DNA of 64,000 bases from Exophiala sp. HKRS030 (Eukaryota; Ascomycota; Eurotiomycetes; Chaetothyriales; Herpotrichiellaceae): NCBI GenBank assembly GCA_023897205.1, contig JAHWDD010000004.1, forward strand, positions 4,154,001 to 4,218,000, read 5' to 3'. Shown piece after piece: positions 21,567-33,876 of the stretch. Below the pieces are notes generated by a model. It saw only the letters and a list, made by a program, of their open reading frames with translations. It searched no databases and was not told the DNA's origin. Position numbers and translations under genes: made by a program. Every line of letters begins with the position of its first letter. Position 1 is the stretch's first letter.

Positions 21567-24500
21567 ATGGACAATGTACGTGAGATGTTCCTCTTCTGCA
21601 TCCGCCGCCACCTGCCCACTCGACTGCCTCGCCGCCTCGCCGCCCATAAACATGAATACTGACTTTGAATTCGTTTTTGGTCGTCTGCAGTTGGGAGGTC
21701 CTGACATGCTCATTGACGACTATGACCAGTATAACCAGCAGGAAAATGAAGTTGTCAACATCTCCCCCGATGATGCCTCAGAGGAGCCTGCCGACGCACC
21801 ACCACGGGCCGATGACTGTATGAACACCCCCCTCTATCTCCTCCCTTCGTCGCTGACAACATGTAGTCGAAGCAATGAAACGACATGTCCTTGTCGATCT
21901 TCCTGATGCCGAAGCAGAGACAGAAGCATATCACACTTGGCATATCGAGAAGTGGCGGACACTGCCACGCCGGGAGCATGGACCGGTCTTCGAAGTTGGG
22001 GGTCATCCGTGGCGGGTACTCTTCTTCCCGTACGGAAACCAGGTTGACTGTGCCTCCTTCTACCTCGAACATGGTTTCGAAAATGAACCCCCGCCAGACT
22101 GGTATGCCTGCGTTCAATTTGCTCTAGTCCTTTGGAACCCGAACGATCCCACCATATTCCGTACGCATACCGCAACGCATCGGTTCAACGCGAAAGAGGG
22201 AGACTGGGGCTTCACAAGATTCGTGGAACTACGCAAAGCCTTCAACCAACCATGGGAAGATGGATCTAGACATCTCATTGAGAATGATGAAGCCAAGCTC
22301 ACTGCCTACGTCCGTATCATCAAAGACCCCACTGGCGTGTTATGGCACAACTTCGAGGGCTACGACTCGAAGAAGGAGACGGGCATGGTCGGGCTTAAGA
22401 ACCAGGGTGCAACTTGCTACCTCAATTCCCTTCTCCAATCGCTCTACTTTACCGATGCCTTCCGAAAAGCCGTATATCAAATTCCTACCGAGCAGGATGC
22501 CAACCGAAGTAACAGTGCTTGGACTTTGCAGAGACTCTTCTTCAAACTGCAGAAAGATAAATTTGCTGTGTCCACAAACGAACTTACCGCCTCCTTTGGC
22601 TGGGACACTCGTCAGATATTTGAACAGCAAGACGTCCAGGAACTGTCCCGAATTCTGATGGAAGTGTTGGAGAAGAAGATGAAAGATACACCAGCAGAGA
22701 GAACCTTACCGGAGCTCTTCGTGGGAAAGACGAAGACCTACATCTCATGCATCAATGTTGACTACGAGTCCTCAAGGATTGAAGAATTCTGGGATCTTCA
22801 ACTCAATGTTCGAGGCAACAAAAATCTCCACGAGAGTTTCATGGACTACATCCAGGTCGAAACTCTGGAGGGTGAGAACAAGTACGATGCAGGGGAACCA
22901 TACAAACTCCAGGACGCCAAAAAGGGTGTCATATTTGAGAGCTTCCCACCAGTTCTTCATTTACAGCTCAAGAGATTTGAGTATGACATCAACCGAGACG
23001 CAATGATGAAAGTGAACGATAGGCACGAATTTCCAGAGGAGTTCGATGCGTCCCTCTACCTGTCAGAGGAGGCGAGAGCAGCATCAACGGAGCCTTGGGA
23101 TTACCAATTGCATGGAGTTCTGGTTCACAGCGGTGACTTCAATGCAGGCCATTACTATGCATTTCTCAAGCCTAAAAAGGACGGTTTCTTCTACAAGTTT
23201 GACGATGACAGAGTAACTCGGTCGACCATGAAGGAAGTCCTCGAGGAAAATTTCGGAGGAGAATATGCGAACGTTGCAAATGGCGGGCCAGGTCAACGTC
23301 AACCTTATATGAGAGGATATTCCACCAAACGCTCCATGAATGCGTATATGTTGGTCTACATCCGAAAGAGCCGGCTTGACCAGGTTCTTCATGGCGTGAA
23401 CGAATCGGATATACCTTCCCATATCGAGAGAAAGATCACAGAAGAGCAGGCCGAACTCGCCAGAAAGAAGAAAGAACGTGAAGAGGCGCATTTATACATG
23501 AATGTCGGCGTCATAACAGAAAAGACATTCCAAGCCCACCACGGATTTGACCTGACCAGCTACGAACTGGAACAGGGCGACCCTGCCGCTGCACAGGTCT
23601 ATCGAATCCTGCGGACAACCAAAATCAGCGAGTTTGCCGCGACAGTCGCCGAAGAGCTCGAACTCGGGCCAGATCAAATCAGATTTTGGAACATGGTAGG
23701 CAGGCAGAACAAAACAAACCGTCCGGATCAGCCAATCCGAGATACCGATATGACTATCGAGGAGGCCCTTACCAAATATGGGACGAGGGGTCGTCCATTC
23801 TATCTTTGGGCCGAACACGCACCAAAATCTGATGATGGCAAAGCTGTTTTCCCAGATACCGGACCCACAAACCCTAATGCGCCCATACTCGTCTTCCTCA
23901 AGTATTTCGACGTCAAAGCTCAAAGTCTGACTGGTGTCGGCCATATCTACGTAAAGAAACTGGACAAGGTTTCAGAAATTGCGCCACAGATTAACAAGCT
24001 TATGCAATGGGACTCTAGTACGCCAATACTTCTCTTCGAGGAGATCAAGTATTCTATGATAGAGGTGATGAAACCGAAACAAACATTCCAACAGTCGGAG
24101 ATACAGGATGGCGATATTATTTGTTTCCAACAAAACCTTCCGGACCTTGACCCTTCTACAGTCACCTACAGCGATGCCCGCCAGTACTACGACTATCTCT
24201 TGAACAGAATACCAGTCAGCTTCTATCCCAAACCCAGCACAGAAGGGGAAGCTTTCTCATTGAGCCTTAGTAAGAAAATGACCTACGAGCAATTCTCTGG
24301 TAAAGTCGGGGAATATCTCAAGGTTGACCCAACGCACATTCGGTTCGCCACAATAAGTTCAACCAACAACAAGATAAAGATGTGGCTCAAGCGCGGTATG
24401 AATCACACTCTGCAACAAATCCTCCATTCGCAGTTTTCCTCCTATGGGGGCTATGCTGCCCACCGCGGTGATGCTCTCTACTATGAAGTCCTTGAGACCA

Positions 24501-25170
24501 GTCTTGCCGACTACGAGACCAAGAAGATTATGAAGGTGATATGGCTTAGCGACGGCATCAGTAAAGAGGTAAGTACTGCCCTAGGAAAGCAAAGCGCTCC
24601 CTTAACAATGTACAGGAACCACTTGAAATCCTTGTCGCAAAGAATGGCATTATTGGCGATTTGGTAAACGGCATTGCGAAAAAGATCAACCTTGATGAAC
24701 AGACGGCACGAAATGTTCGCATACTTGAGGTTCATGGCGGCAAGATTCACAAAGAACTGATCGAAGACTTTAACGTAGTTGGAGTCAATGAGTTCACGAC
24801 ACTTTATGCGGAAAAAATTCCTGATGAAGAAATTCATGCTTCTGATGACGACCGATTCATCTATTGTTTCCATTTTGACAAGGAAGCGAGCAAGCCTCAT
24901 GGCATTCCCTTCAAATTCATGCTCAAACCTGGTGAATCATTGAAGGACACCAAAGAACGGATCAGCAGGAGAACTGGCATCAAGGGGAAACTCTTGCAGC
25001 AGATCAAATTTGCCTTGGTCTCCAGGGCCATCTATGCTAAACCACGGTATCTTGAGGACGATGATATCATCTTGGATCTTCTCCAGGATGGCGACGAGAT
25101 GCTCGGCTTGGACCACGTAAACAAGGCTAGGAATTTCTGGGGTAGAGCCGAAGGAATGTTCATCCGGTGA
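21567..25170 (+). CDS. UBP15: Ubiquitin carboxyl-terminal hydrolase Ubp15/USP7-like
   Basis: Proposed exons are 21567-21575 (ATG GAC AAT), 21691-21817, 21867-24568 and 24616-25170, giving 1130 residues. If the 115-bp first intron is not used, starts at 21652 or 21706 are in the same frame. Residues about 50-190 form a MATH/TRAF-like domain (HTWHIEKWRTLP, GHPWRVLFFPYGNQ). The USP catalytic domain follows: Cys box GLKNQGATCYLNSLLQSLY (Cys about 229) and His box HSGDFNAGHYYAFL (His about 474). The C-terminal half holds the ubiquitin-like repeats of the USP7 group and ends in DGDEMLGLDH. Ubp15/USP7 removes ubiquitin from substrates in the nucleus, cytosol and peroxisome surface. Apparently intact. 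Confidence 0.95.
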
Positions 25171-25659
25171 GATTACGCTCAAGCCAAGTCGAGAACACGA
25201 GAAGCTCCGCTTCAGAATGGCGACTGTGTCCATCATAATGGGGGCGTTCTTTGTGGCGGAAGCGCTCCATTATCAAGTATTCCACCAGTGTCCAGCAGGC
25301 AAAAGTCCCTAAGGATGTAGGGTTCTGGATCCACGAAGAGAGCCACCAGGCAGGCCTGCTGGTATTCTTCAGCATCTTATGCTAAATTTTGTAGAGATAA
25401 TTCGCGAACTTGCTGCTTTCACTTGGGGCTCAGCAGGAAGGGTCATATTATTGGTGCAACAAACGAACTATCTCGAGCGACCGCAGAGATGATGATTCAA
25501 GCGATTGCTAGCTATGTTACCGGTTATATACACCAAAAAGGCGCTCACGCGATGAGGATTGCTAGCACCATAGATAGAGGAATGAATGAGTTGAATAAGT
25601 ATGTGATTATTGGGTGCAAGTCCCTCTTGTCCTTTCTTTTTTATTTCGTTTTGTTTGTT
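25171..25659. other. Convergent intergenic region at the left edge of the mycosporine locus
   Basis: Contains the 3' flanks of UBP15 (plus strand) and of the A-T-R enzyme gene (minus strand). No other signal was seen. Confidence 0.45.
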
Positions 25660-28600
25660 TTAAACATTCTTGATGATCCAGTCCCACGTTTTGATCAAGT
25701 ACTCGTCGTCGAGTCCCGAGTGTTGTTGGTCACGGAGACAGGGCATTCGGGCGTAAGTCTTGTCCATGTCGTACCGTCGTATGGGTGGTGATGTTTTGAT
25801 GTTCGGCGTTTCCTGTGTTTGGGGGTCTTTTGTGCTGCTGCCATATACACTTTTCCAGAACCCCAACAGTTTGAATGACGGATGTTTTTGCAGGCCTTCA
25901 AAAGCAGTACCTGTGGTGTCTTTTTGGTTTTGTTCTTGGAGTGAGGAAAGGACCCTCAACCACTCATCCGCCGGGACGGCTTTGAAAGGTTGATGACGAC
26001 GCGACGACAGGCGAGCGAGAAGATCGGACCAATGCAACTCTGTGGACGGATTGAGGACGTGGTGTACGGGGATGTTTTCGATTTTGGGTGGTTGTTGTCG
26101 GTCTCGGTTTTGGTGGTCAATCCCCTTCAGCGCGTCCTCCACGAAAGCACGAGCAGCCAGATCGACGGGGAGCCAACCCAAAACTTCGTGCTTCAGGTCA
26201 GGCAACACGCCAGTCACCCGCGAGCTGCTCAACATCAGCGGGTACGCCTCGGTCTTGCTCCACACCCCCGTGTCGGTGGCGGCGGAGAGTTGACCGACCC
26301 GAGATATCGAGATGCGAGAGTTGAGTCGAGTCTCGGTGTGGGCGGCGACGCACATGGCTTCGGCCACCCATTTGGAGCGAGCGTAGCCTGTCGGTCCTGA
26401 CGCGGCGGGCATATCGGAGACGGGCAGTTCGGGAACGAGGGTGTCCGTCTGTTCGCAGCGAGTATGACCCTTACGCGTGCCGGTGGCGGTTTGAGTGTCG
26501 TCGTCGGCGCCGGTGACATTACAAGTCTGATATGCCGACACACTAGCCACGCTGGAACAGAAAACGAACCTTGGTGGACGGGGGCGTGACGACGATGTCA
26601 GTGAAAAGTTGATCAGATTGCGGAGGCCGGCGAGGTGTGTTGTTTCGAATGAGCGCAGCGGAAGCAAAAAGTTGACGGACCACGCGAGGTGGATGATGAC
26701 GTCGACTCGAGATGCGAGGGTTGCGTAGTCTGCAGGCGAGAGTCCGAGTAAGGGGTCGGACAGCGTGCATTGCCATATTGTGGTTCGGCTGCCAAAGTCT
26801 ATCGGGACGGGGAGGAGACGAGAGGATAGGGCCTCGAGGACGCGGTCCCGTGAAGCTTGGGCCGTCTCACCGCGGACGAAGAGGTGGATGTGGGATACTC
26901 GAGGATCACAAAGGAGTTGGTGAAGAATGTGTGAGCCGAGAGAACCTGTCGGACCTGTGAGGAGAATCTGTACACCCTCTTGGTTCGAGGCTGTTGTTAC
27001 TGGGCTGGGGGCGGGAGAGGAGCAGGACGGCGTCGAGGGGATGGGCGACAACCCAGAGTCTTCAAACGTGCTGTATCTTTTGACTAAATCGAGCATCAAG
27101 GCATGCTGGTCTAAGGAAGTGTCTTTGATGTCATTGGTTTCTTCTCCTGAGCGGATGCGTAGAATGAGGGCGCTCAATCGAGAAATCGTCCCTTGGTCTT
27201 CGACGACAGTCAGTGGCAAGGCTGAGCCATCAGGGATGAGACGACACAAAGCATGGCGAATCTGGATGCAACCGATCGAGTCGATCCCAAAGGAGAACAG
27301 GTCCGAGTCGTCGCTGAGAGATCCAGGCTTGACGTCTGTCCTATCGCCGACGATGTTTGTGACTATCTTGCGTACATTTTCGAGGATGTCTTCGTCCGAC
27401 ACGTTCGAGGTGGTGGCTGATGGATCAGCCGAGTATGCTCTGGAAATAATGCTGGCGTAACGTTCTTCGGCCCTGCTTCGAAGGATGGTGCCCTTGCTGC
27501 TTTTTTCGAGACTTCCCTGGTCATAAGGCATTGGGAGTAGCATGCTTCGGGGGATTCTCGCGTGACTTTGACTGTCCCTGTTCAGCCTCTCGATCATGGG
27601 CGCTATCCCCCGAAGAAAATCGTCGTCTGTGAGGGAAATTGCACTTTTCGATCGGAAAATAAGGACCCCCGGATAGAGGTTTTCGTTTCCGAAGACCAAA
27701 ACATCTTCGACAAGAGGCGACGAAGCTCGAATGGCATCTTCCAGGGGAGCAGGGTCGAATTTCTTGCCGGTGACGAGTGTGAGTTGAGAATCGGCGCGGG
27801 AGTGATACCGCCACGCATTGGGGATGCGCGAATGCGCCGCAAATAGATCTGCTGTGGCATATGAACCGTCGTCACGATTGTGTTTTGCCTTGATACCGGG
27901 TCAGTTCAGCTTCTGCAGGAGGGACAAAGAAAGACTTACCATATGAGGCCATCCAGGCTGGATGACGAGTTCTGATAGACCGTCATTCTCTTGTGGTTCG
28001 AACTTGAGATGTTCTTGTCCAGGCATTATTCTGAGATACTGCCATTCTTTGTCCTTTTTGAAATCTCGACATGATGACATGAGAAACCCACATTCGGCAC
28101 TCCCAAACCGTGATATCAGGTTGACGTTGGACAGTACCAGTTTGTCGCCAATCTCTGCGGGAAGGGCTGCTCCTCCCACACCCACAACGTCCATATCTTG
28201 CAAATACTTCAATCCAACCCGGTCTTCGGCCATCATTTGCAAGATGTATGGCACTGACGAGAAGTACTTGACTGGGGGAGCGCTGTCTTGTTCGACCGCA
28301 GATGATGCTGCGTCCAGGCAGCGACAAACATTCGCGGCCGTAATGGGGTGATCTTTACCGGGGAATAGCCACATGAGTGCATCGCTTGTCCATGCTCGAA
28401 ACAGGTCTGCAATCCCACCGTGATAAAGTGGTGTCGTGGTGAATGAAGCATGCCCGGTCCCATCAAGTCTAGGCAGCACGCCAACAGCTCCATGGTGAGT
28501 CTGAGGTATCGGTTTTGGAATCCCAGTCGACGTGCCTGAGGTATGATGAAGGTATGCAATGTCGAATCGGCGGATCCCTTGGGCCGTTTCAGGGGTTGGT

Positions 28601-29142
28601 GATGGTGTCCGAGAGATGACATCAAATATATCTTCGTTGGCGAAGGGAATGATGGTGGCGTCAATGTCCAAACCCTTTGAATTGGCGGACTCCGCAGACG
28701 CTTTTTCTGCTAGGTCCTGGTAAACCTCATCATAGAAAAGATGCTTCACCTCGCATGATCTACATAGATGACTGACCGCGGATGGGGAACACTGTGGTGC
28801 AATCAGGAGTGCGGCATGACCCAAGCGGATAATGGCGAGCCAGGTGAAAAGAAATTCAGGCGAACTTGGACAGATGAGTGCAATAGTCTGCTTTGGTATG
28901 GCCCCTAACTTCGTTGACAGTGCCTTTGCCACAACCATCGACCCTCGTTGCACATCCCCGAACGTCAAGATGTGGGTGCTCCATGGCTCGGATCCCTGTG
29001 ACAAGGAGAAGAAACCAACGGCTGGTGACGAGTGTTGTTGTCGAGCCTTGAGGTCGATGAATTCTGTCACGGTCTCATATTTCTTTCCACACCGATACTT
29101 GACAGCCTGTTCGAGATCACAAGTGAAGTATGTGGGCTCCAT
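25660..29142 (-). CDS. NRPS-like adenylation-carrier-thioester reductase (A-T-R) enzyme
   Basis: Exons 29142-27940 and 27888-25660 (intron GTAAGT..CAAG, 51 bp) give 1143 residues. The adenylation domain spans about 1-545, with the P-loop-like HTSGTSTGIPKP near residue 200, FGSAECGFL near 346 and a C-terminal A10-like Lys near 532. The carrier domain carries the phosphopantetheine Ser in LFSFGIDSIG (about 605). The reductase domain from about 705 has the Rossmann motif TGPTGSLGSH (about 712) and YARSK (Tyr about 903, Lys about 907). There is no condensation domain. Such enzymes activate a carboxylate, load it on the carrier and release it by NADPH reduction as aldehyde or alcohol. Its position next to the deoxygadusol synthase suggests that it reduces the amino-acid carboxylate of a mycosporine; that is inference. 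The A-domain lacks the usual amino-acid NRPS wording and looks like stand-alone adenylate-forming reductases. Confidence 0.92.
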
Positions 29143-29804
29143 TTTCCTTCCAGCCCATACGAGAATGTGACCACATCAGCGGACACTGGCAAAGCTTTGA
29201 ATGTGAGGTCCTAAGATTGGTTGGGAACCTTGTCTGGTGGTGAGCGTTGTTTACTATGGTGGTAGAAAGGTCTCAGCACCGGTCACTGACCTGGCTATTG
29301 CCACGTGTAATGTATGGAGATTCTTTCCATGGTCCGACGGTGTAACGAGTCCTGTCAATGATGTATATTAGCAAGGAATATCCTGTTCATGTCCAACCAC
29401 TTGTACCTCCACTCTGATCTGAAGTGTTGACATCATGACATGCTTTGGGGCTTTCTTCAGTCAAAATCTTCCTCTAATTTTACTGGAGCCATGAGATGAT
29501 CAAATGCATGTGCGGAACCGTGTCATGCTATGTGTAAAGTGGTAGAGAGTAACGTGTAGTGTGTGTCGCGTACTACTGCGAGCACGGATTGGAACCATAT
29601 TTATAATCTACAATTGTGCCATACACAGAGAGTTTGACCCTTCAGAAATCACATCTAGAAATCACTCGAGTCTCAGATCGTCGTGTTAACAGGCGGAGAC
29701 GATTCTCACACACGAGGCTTCTCGAATGTGCCAAATACTATCTATCTATCTATCAAAGCTTCGGGCATTGCAATCATGAACATGCCATACTCATACCCCA
29801 TGAG
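29143..29804. promoter_or_regulatory. Promoter of the A-T-R gene / 3' flank of the synthase gene
   Basis: 662 bp between two minus-strand cluster genes. It contains a CTAT microsatellite at 29738-29754 and no gene. Confidence 0.5.
29738..29754. repeat. CTAT microsatellite
   Basis: Four CTAT units and one extra C, located just past the stop of the deoxygadusol synthase gene. Confidence 0.8.
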
Positions 29805-31605
29805 CTAATGAACCCCATTGACACGAACACCGTTAACACCAGCACCATTGACATGGTTACCGTTCGTGTGAGTACCGTTCGTGTGAGTACCGTTCGTGTG
29901 AGTACCGTTCGTACCGTTCGTACCATTCGTATGGCCATTTGTATGACCATTCATACCATGTGCGCTCCCATTGGCCAAACCAATCGTAGCATGGTCTGTC
30001 ACTCCATTGACAAGCTCAGTAGGCTTCTCCTCGGCAGATGCATGCTTGATAGCCTTGGACACACCGTTGGTCATCTTGCCATCCGCATTCTGGTGTCCGT
30101 TGATGTGGGTATCATCGTTCAGGACATTAAGCTTTTTCAGTCCGTTAGAGATGACACCAGTTTCAACAGGCTTGTTGTTGACCGTGTAGCCAGTGTCACT
30201 GGCGTCGACGAAAGCCTCAATGCCTTCGCCATTTCTTGGGTAGTTCTTCATCAGAGACTTGTGCTTCTTCAAAGCAGCATACATCTCTTCCATTGAGACG
30301 TCGTTCAGGAAAACACACCTCCCAAGGGGACTAGGAACAGCGGCACGAAGCAGACCATCTCGCGTTCTGAGAATAGCCTTGGTGCCCTTGTCCAGAATCT
30401 CCTCGTCGAATTGGTGATGATCCATGGATAGACCTGCCCGGGAGAATAGGGACAGAAGTCGGCTGTGATCCTCATCACTGAGCAGCCCGCGCATATTGGC
30501 CAAGGTTGCAGAGTATGCCATATCAATTGAGATTGCATGACCGTGTCGAAGCGGAACTTCTGGCACCAGCTCATGAAGAGGTGACCATCTAGATAACGTC
30601 AACGAGGCTCATATCACTCGAGGTGAACTTACTTGTGACCGTAGGCAATGACACGATCAAGCCCGATTTCGTGCAAGTTTGGCGTTTCGAGCTTCAACAT
30701 CTCGTGGATGCCGGCACGGTTGATGGTATCCGCAGCCTTTCGTACTTCTTCAGGAGCACCATCGGTGCGTCCGAACCCAGTCCCGATGAGCTGTTCACAA
30801 TATTTGTCTAGCAGGTCAAAGGTCGGGAGGTGAGCACATGTGGAGATCTTGATGAGCTCGGCAAAGCCATTCCGGATTTGCGCTTCTGGCAAGGTGCGAA
30901 GGAAGCCAAAGTCCAGGAATGTATGCATAGGAGCATGGTAGGCTCCCAGCCTGTTCTTGTAGTTGCCATAATTGACCGCGACCTTGATTGAGACTGACGC
31001 ATCGATCAGACCAATGACAGTGGTCGGGATACGAATATAATTGGTGTTTCTGCGGTAAGCAGCGCAAGCAAAACTGGAAATGATCGGTCAGTGACAAGAT
31101 CGCGATGGTACAACAGCCAGGGATATATATGGGCCAGAGTGCCTTGTGGTCATCTTTGGCAGGTGGTATCCTTTACCCAGCAACATCAGTAACCAATCCA
31201 CCGCCAATGACGAGTACAGGTTCCTTTGAATGGTCAGTCATGGTTCATAGGGATACGCGTGGGAGGGGCACTAACCTTTCTGAAGACACCGAACTTGTTC
31301 ATGGAATCGACAATACTCAAGAAAGTGTCAATGGATTTGGCCTTCTCTCCAATCATGGTCTTGTGGATGTCCAGGTCGATCTTGTAATGATCGAAGTATC
31401 TCTGCATCTGCTCGCCATAGACGTCGAAGATATTAGAGTCCATGACTGCTAGACACCGTCCCCATTGCTGATAACAATCAGAGAGGTTTTTGTTGCCGGT
31501 GTCGAACACTCCATCAATGAAGGTGAAGTCATATTCGATCTTCTCATACCCCTCGACGTGGAAGCCGACCTTGGTTTCGGCAACAGATGCCTTGAGGTCA
31601 GACAT
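29805..31605 (-). CDS. 2-demethyl-4-deoxygadusol synthase (DDGS; dehydroquinate-synthase-like cyclase)
   Basis: Four exons, 31605-31276, 31223-31177, 31073-30633 and 30588-29805, give 533 residues. All introns are 47-103 bp and the frames join. The sugar-phosphate cyclase hallmarks are visible: NAD-binding [13 protein letters not shown] (about 115-127), [27 protein letters not shown], and RNGFAELIK with a metal-binding Glu (about 198). GHKWSPLHE (His about 272) and LRHGHAIS (His about 288) sit where the zinc ligands of dehydroquinate synthase lie. The wording fits the deoxygadusol-synthase/EVS branch, not shikimate-pathway AROM. DDGS turns sedoheptulose 7-phosphate into demethyl-4-deoxygadusol, the ring of mycosporines. 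The last about 55 residues are an unusual Asn-Gly-Thr-His repeat tail. An upstream in-frame ATG-like extension to 31662 exists, but MSDLK was taken as the start. Confidence 0.92.
29862..29924. repeat. Coding minisatellite in the DDGS C-terminal tail
   Basis: Three perfect tandem copies of the 15-mer GTTCGTGTGAGTACC (29862-29906) are followed by two copies of the 9-mer GTTCGTACC (29907-29924). On the minus strand these encode repeated Asn-Gly-Thr-His-Thr units. Confidence 0.9.
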
Positions 31606-32975
31606 GTTGAATGAAGATATTGGTCGTCTGAGGAAAGAATGGTAGGCAAGTGAAGGCGGCAATGCAGATCAACCTGGGGAAGCGAGAGAAGAGCTGGTTT
31701 AATATACCCAAGCACTTACCAGCACACTGTGCAACGATTCGACACGACGTGATGACTCGGTGGAACCAATTCTACCCGCCGTACGCTGCAAAGACGTCTT
31801 CCATTTTGTCGGTTGCAAAGGCTCAGGACAATTCCAAGGCAGATGCAATTGCTGGTGACTCGAGAGATCCGGCAGAAATATTCCACCAACAGGCTTCATG
31901 GAGCATTCGAGTCAAGGGAGGTTCGCGCATTGATTGGGCCACCCCTGGTAGGTGAGACTCCCGGCATAGAGCTTGTATGCCATTTAAGATTTGCACCAGG
32001 CACAGTCATGATGTAGTCGATGATTGTTTGCTAAAGATGGCAGAGGACAAGATACTCAGAATAGCCAAGAAAGAAAGCTGCATCCAGCAGGGGATGCAGG
32101 TATGGGCATAAGGACGTGACAGGCGATGCTAGATCCTAGCGCCATCTTCGGGTAGATTGAGTTGCCGCGGAATCATGTTGCGACCTGTCCCACAGCCTGG
32201 AGAAAATCCACAGAAGGTCCAGAAGCACCCACGTCAGTACGCGGTCGGGCATGCAGTAGTCATAGACCGGTCACACTTGGCGTAGTGCAAGGCAACCACC
32301 GGAAATGGCGGTTGACAACGGTCATGTCAAAGAGATTGATGGGAATGACACCACGGTACGAGTATGACAGAAAGTGTACAGAGTGAGAGGACGAGCGACA
32401 ATCAACTGGAGGAGGTTGAATCTGCCGCAGCTGTTTGGGAGGTACAGGAGAGGCATACTGCGCTAATCCCTTCTAGGACTAGCTGTATCACGCTGGTTGG
32501 TCCATCCGAACATCACCGAATCATCACCTTCAAACGTGTCTTTTCTGCGCTCCGGACGTCGACTTCTCTGCTTCCACGAGGACGCGTATTACATCTTGCT
32601 CAAAGTGGATGTGCAGACCAATCCATATTGACGCGCTGGCTAGCTATTGGCATCGCCTATGCGACCCAGCATTGGACGAGAATCTGCTCTGGTTACGGGT
32701 AAGTGCTTGAGCATGTCAGATGTCATCGATCTCTATAGGTCGGATCTACTTCCGAAAAGCTGCTCTACCTTGAATCTGGCTGGGGTCAAGGCGATATCCT
32801 CGAACTACCGCTGCATGTCGGGATCATTATCCTCCATCCATTGAGATTGGAGATATTGGCCTACCTTGACCGCCTGTTGTGCAAACCCGTAGAGACTTCT
32901 CTGCAGAATTCACTGACCACAGCCAGTCCTGAAAGGAAGGCTCATCTTAGTACAGTAATCAATCTAGGGCAGAAA
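31606..32975. promoter_or_regulatory. Divergent promoter region, DDGS / O-methyltransferase, with coding-like remnant
   Basis: 1.37 kb separating the divergent synthase and methyltransferase genes, and the obvious place for co-regulation. The right part (about 32470-32975) contains open frames and a plausible 40-bp intron (32699-32738) leading in frame into the methyltransferase start; see findings. No complete extra gene could be assembled. Confidence 0.5.
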
Positions 32976-33876
32976 ATGGCGGATTTCAATCTTGAGAAGA
33001 AATATCAGGAGCAAGAAGAGACATTTGTATTTGCCGACAATCCCATCACTTGGCGTTCTTGCTGATCTGATGCAGTTTGACGATGGAAGAGAAATCGAGC
33101 TTCTGCATTTCATCTACAGTAATCCCGACATCGAAACCATCAGGAACTCTCCAACCAAGGTCCTGGCTGCCATTGACAACTTTGCACGGACGAAAAAGTA
33201 CCTCATGAATGTCGGTGAGGACAAAGGACGGATAGTAGCTGATCTGATTGCCGAGGTCAAACCTGAGGTCATGGTCGAGTTGGGTGGCTACATAGGTTAT
33301 TCTTGTGTCTTGTTTGGAGATGCTGTCCGCAAGGCTGGAGGCAAGAGATATTTCAGCCTTGAGCGAAACCCGGAGTTTGCTGCTGTTATCGCTTCTTTGG
33401 TTGATCTCGCTGGCCTGAGTGACATTGTCAAAGTCATCGTCGGGTCTAGTGATGTTTCCATAAAGAGATTGCATGCCTCTGGAGACCTCAAGCATATCGA
33501 CTTGATGTTCCTGGACCACTATAAACCTGCTTACACGACAGACTTGAAGCTCTGCGAGGAACTGGGCTTGATCACTCCCAGCACTGTCCTTGCCGCTGAC
33601 AATGTCATTGCGCCTGGAAATCCTCCCTACCTTGAATACGTCAGAAGCAGCGTCGAACAGAAAAAGCGTGCGACCAAATTTGGTGGTACGGTTAATGGAG
33701 TTGACAGCAGATTCGCGGATAAAACCGCCAACCAATATCTGAAGCGCGAAGGAAAAGCCCAACTCGATGAGACTAGGGTTGGCAACCCCCTGCTCATCTA
33801 TGAAAGCAAGCTCGTCAACAGCTTCGAACCATCTGGTGTTCCTGTAAGAAAAGAGCCCTCATTTGTGGATGTCTAA
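32976..33876 (+). CDS. COMT-like SAM-dependent O-methyltransferase (mycosporine pathway)
   Basis: Exons 32976-33026 and 33076-33876 give 283 residues. The 49-bp intron (GTATTT..CTGAT..GCAG) removes an in-frame stop and rebuilds ETFFDDGREIELLHF, typical of fungal catechol-O-methyltransferase-like proteins. The SAM-binding motif VELGGYIGYSC is near 83-93. Metal ligands fit COMT: Asp about 164 in MFLDHYK, and Asp 192/Asn 193 in LAADNVI. In MAA pathways this enzyme methylates demethyl-4-deoxygadusol to 4-deoxygadusol. The divergent arrangement with DDGS supports that role. In some other organisms synthase and methyltransferase are fused; here they are separate. An open frame continues upstream of the chosen ATG to 32739, so a longer N-terminus is possible. 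Confidence 0.88.

Noticed and set aside
25660..29142. A-T-R enzyme as the lysine-pathway aminoadipate reductase (Lys2)
   Set aside because: It shares the domain order, but it lacks the Lys2 N-terminal extension, is shorter than Lys2, and its adenylation motifs and genomic setting differ.
29862..29924. CRISPR-like repeat array
   Set aside because: Units are contiguous without spacers, lie in the reading frame of the synthase, and the genome is eukaryotic.
29805..31605. Cyclase as shikimate-pathway dehydroquinate synthase
   Set aside because: Fungal dehydroquinate synthase is part of the pentafunctional AROM protein. The motifs around ASVSIKV and NRLGAYH fit the deoxygadusol-synthase branch.
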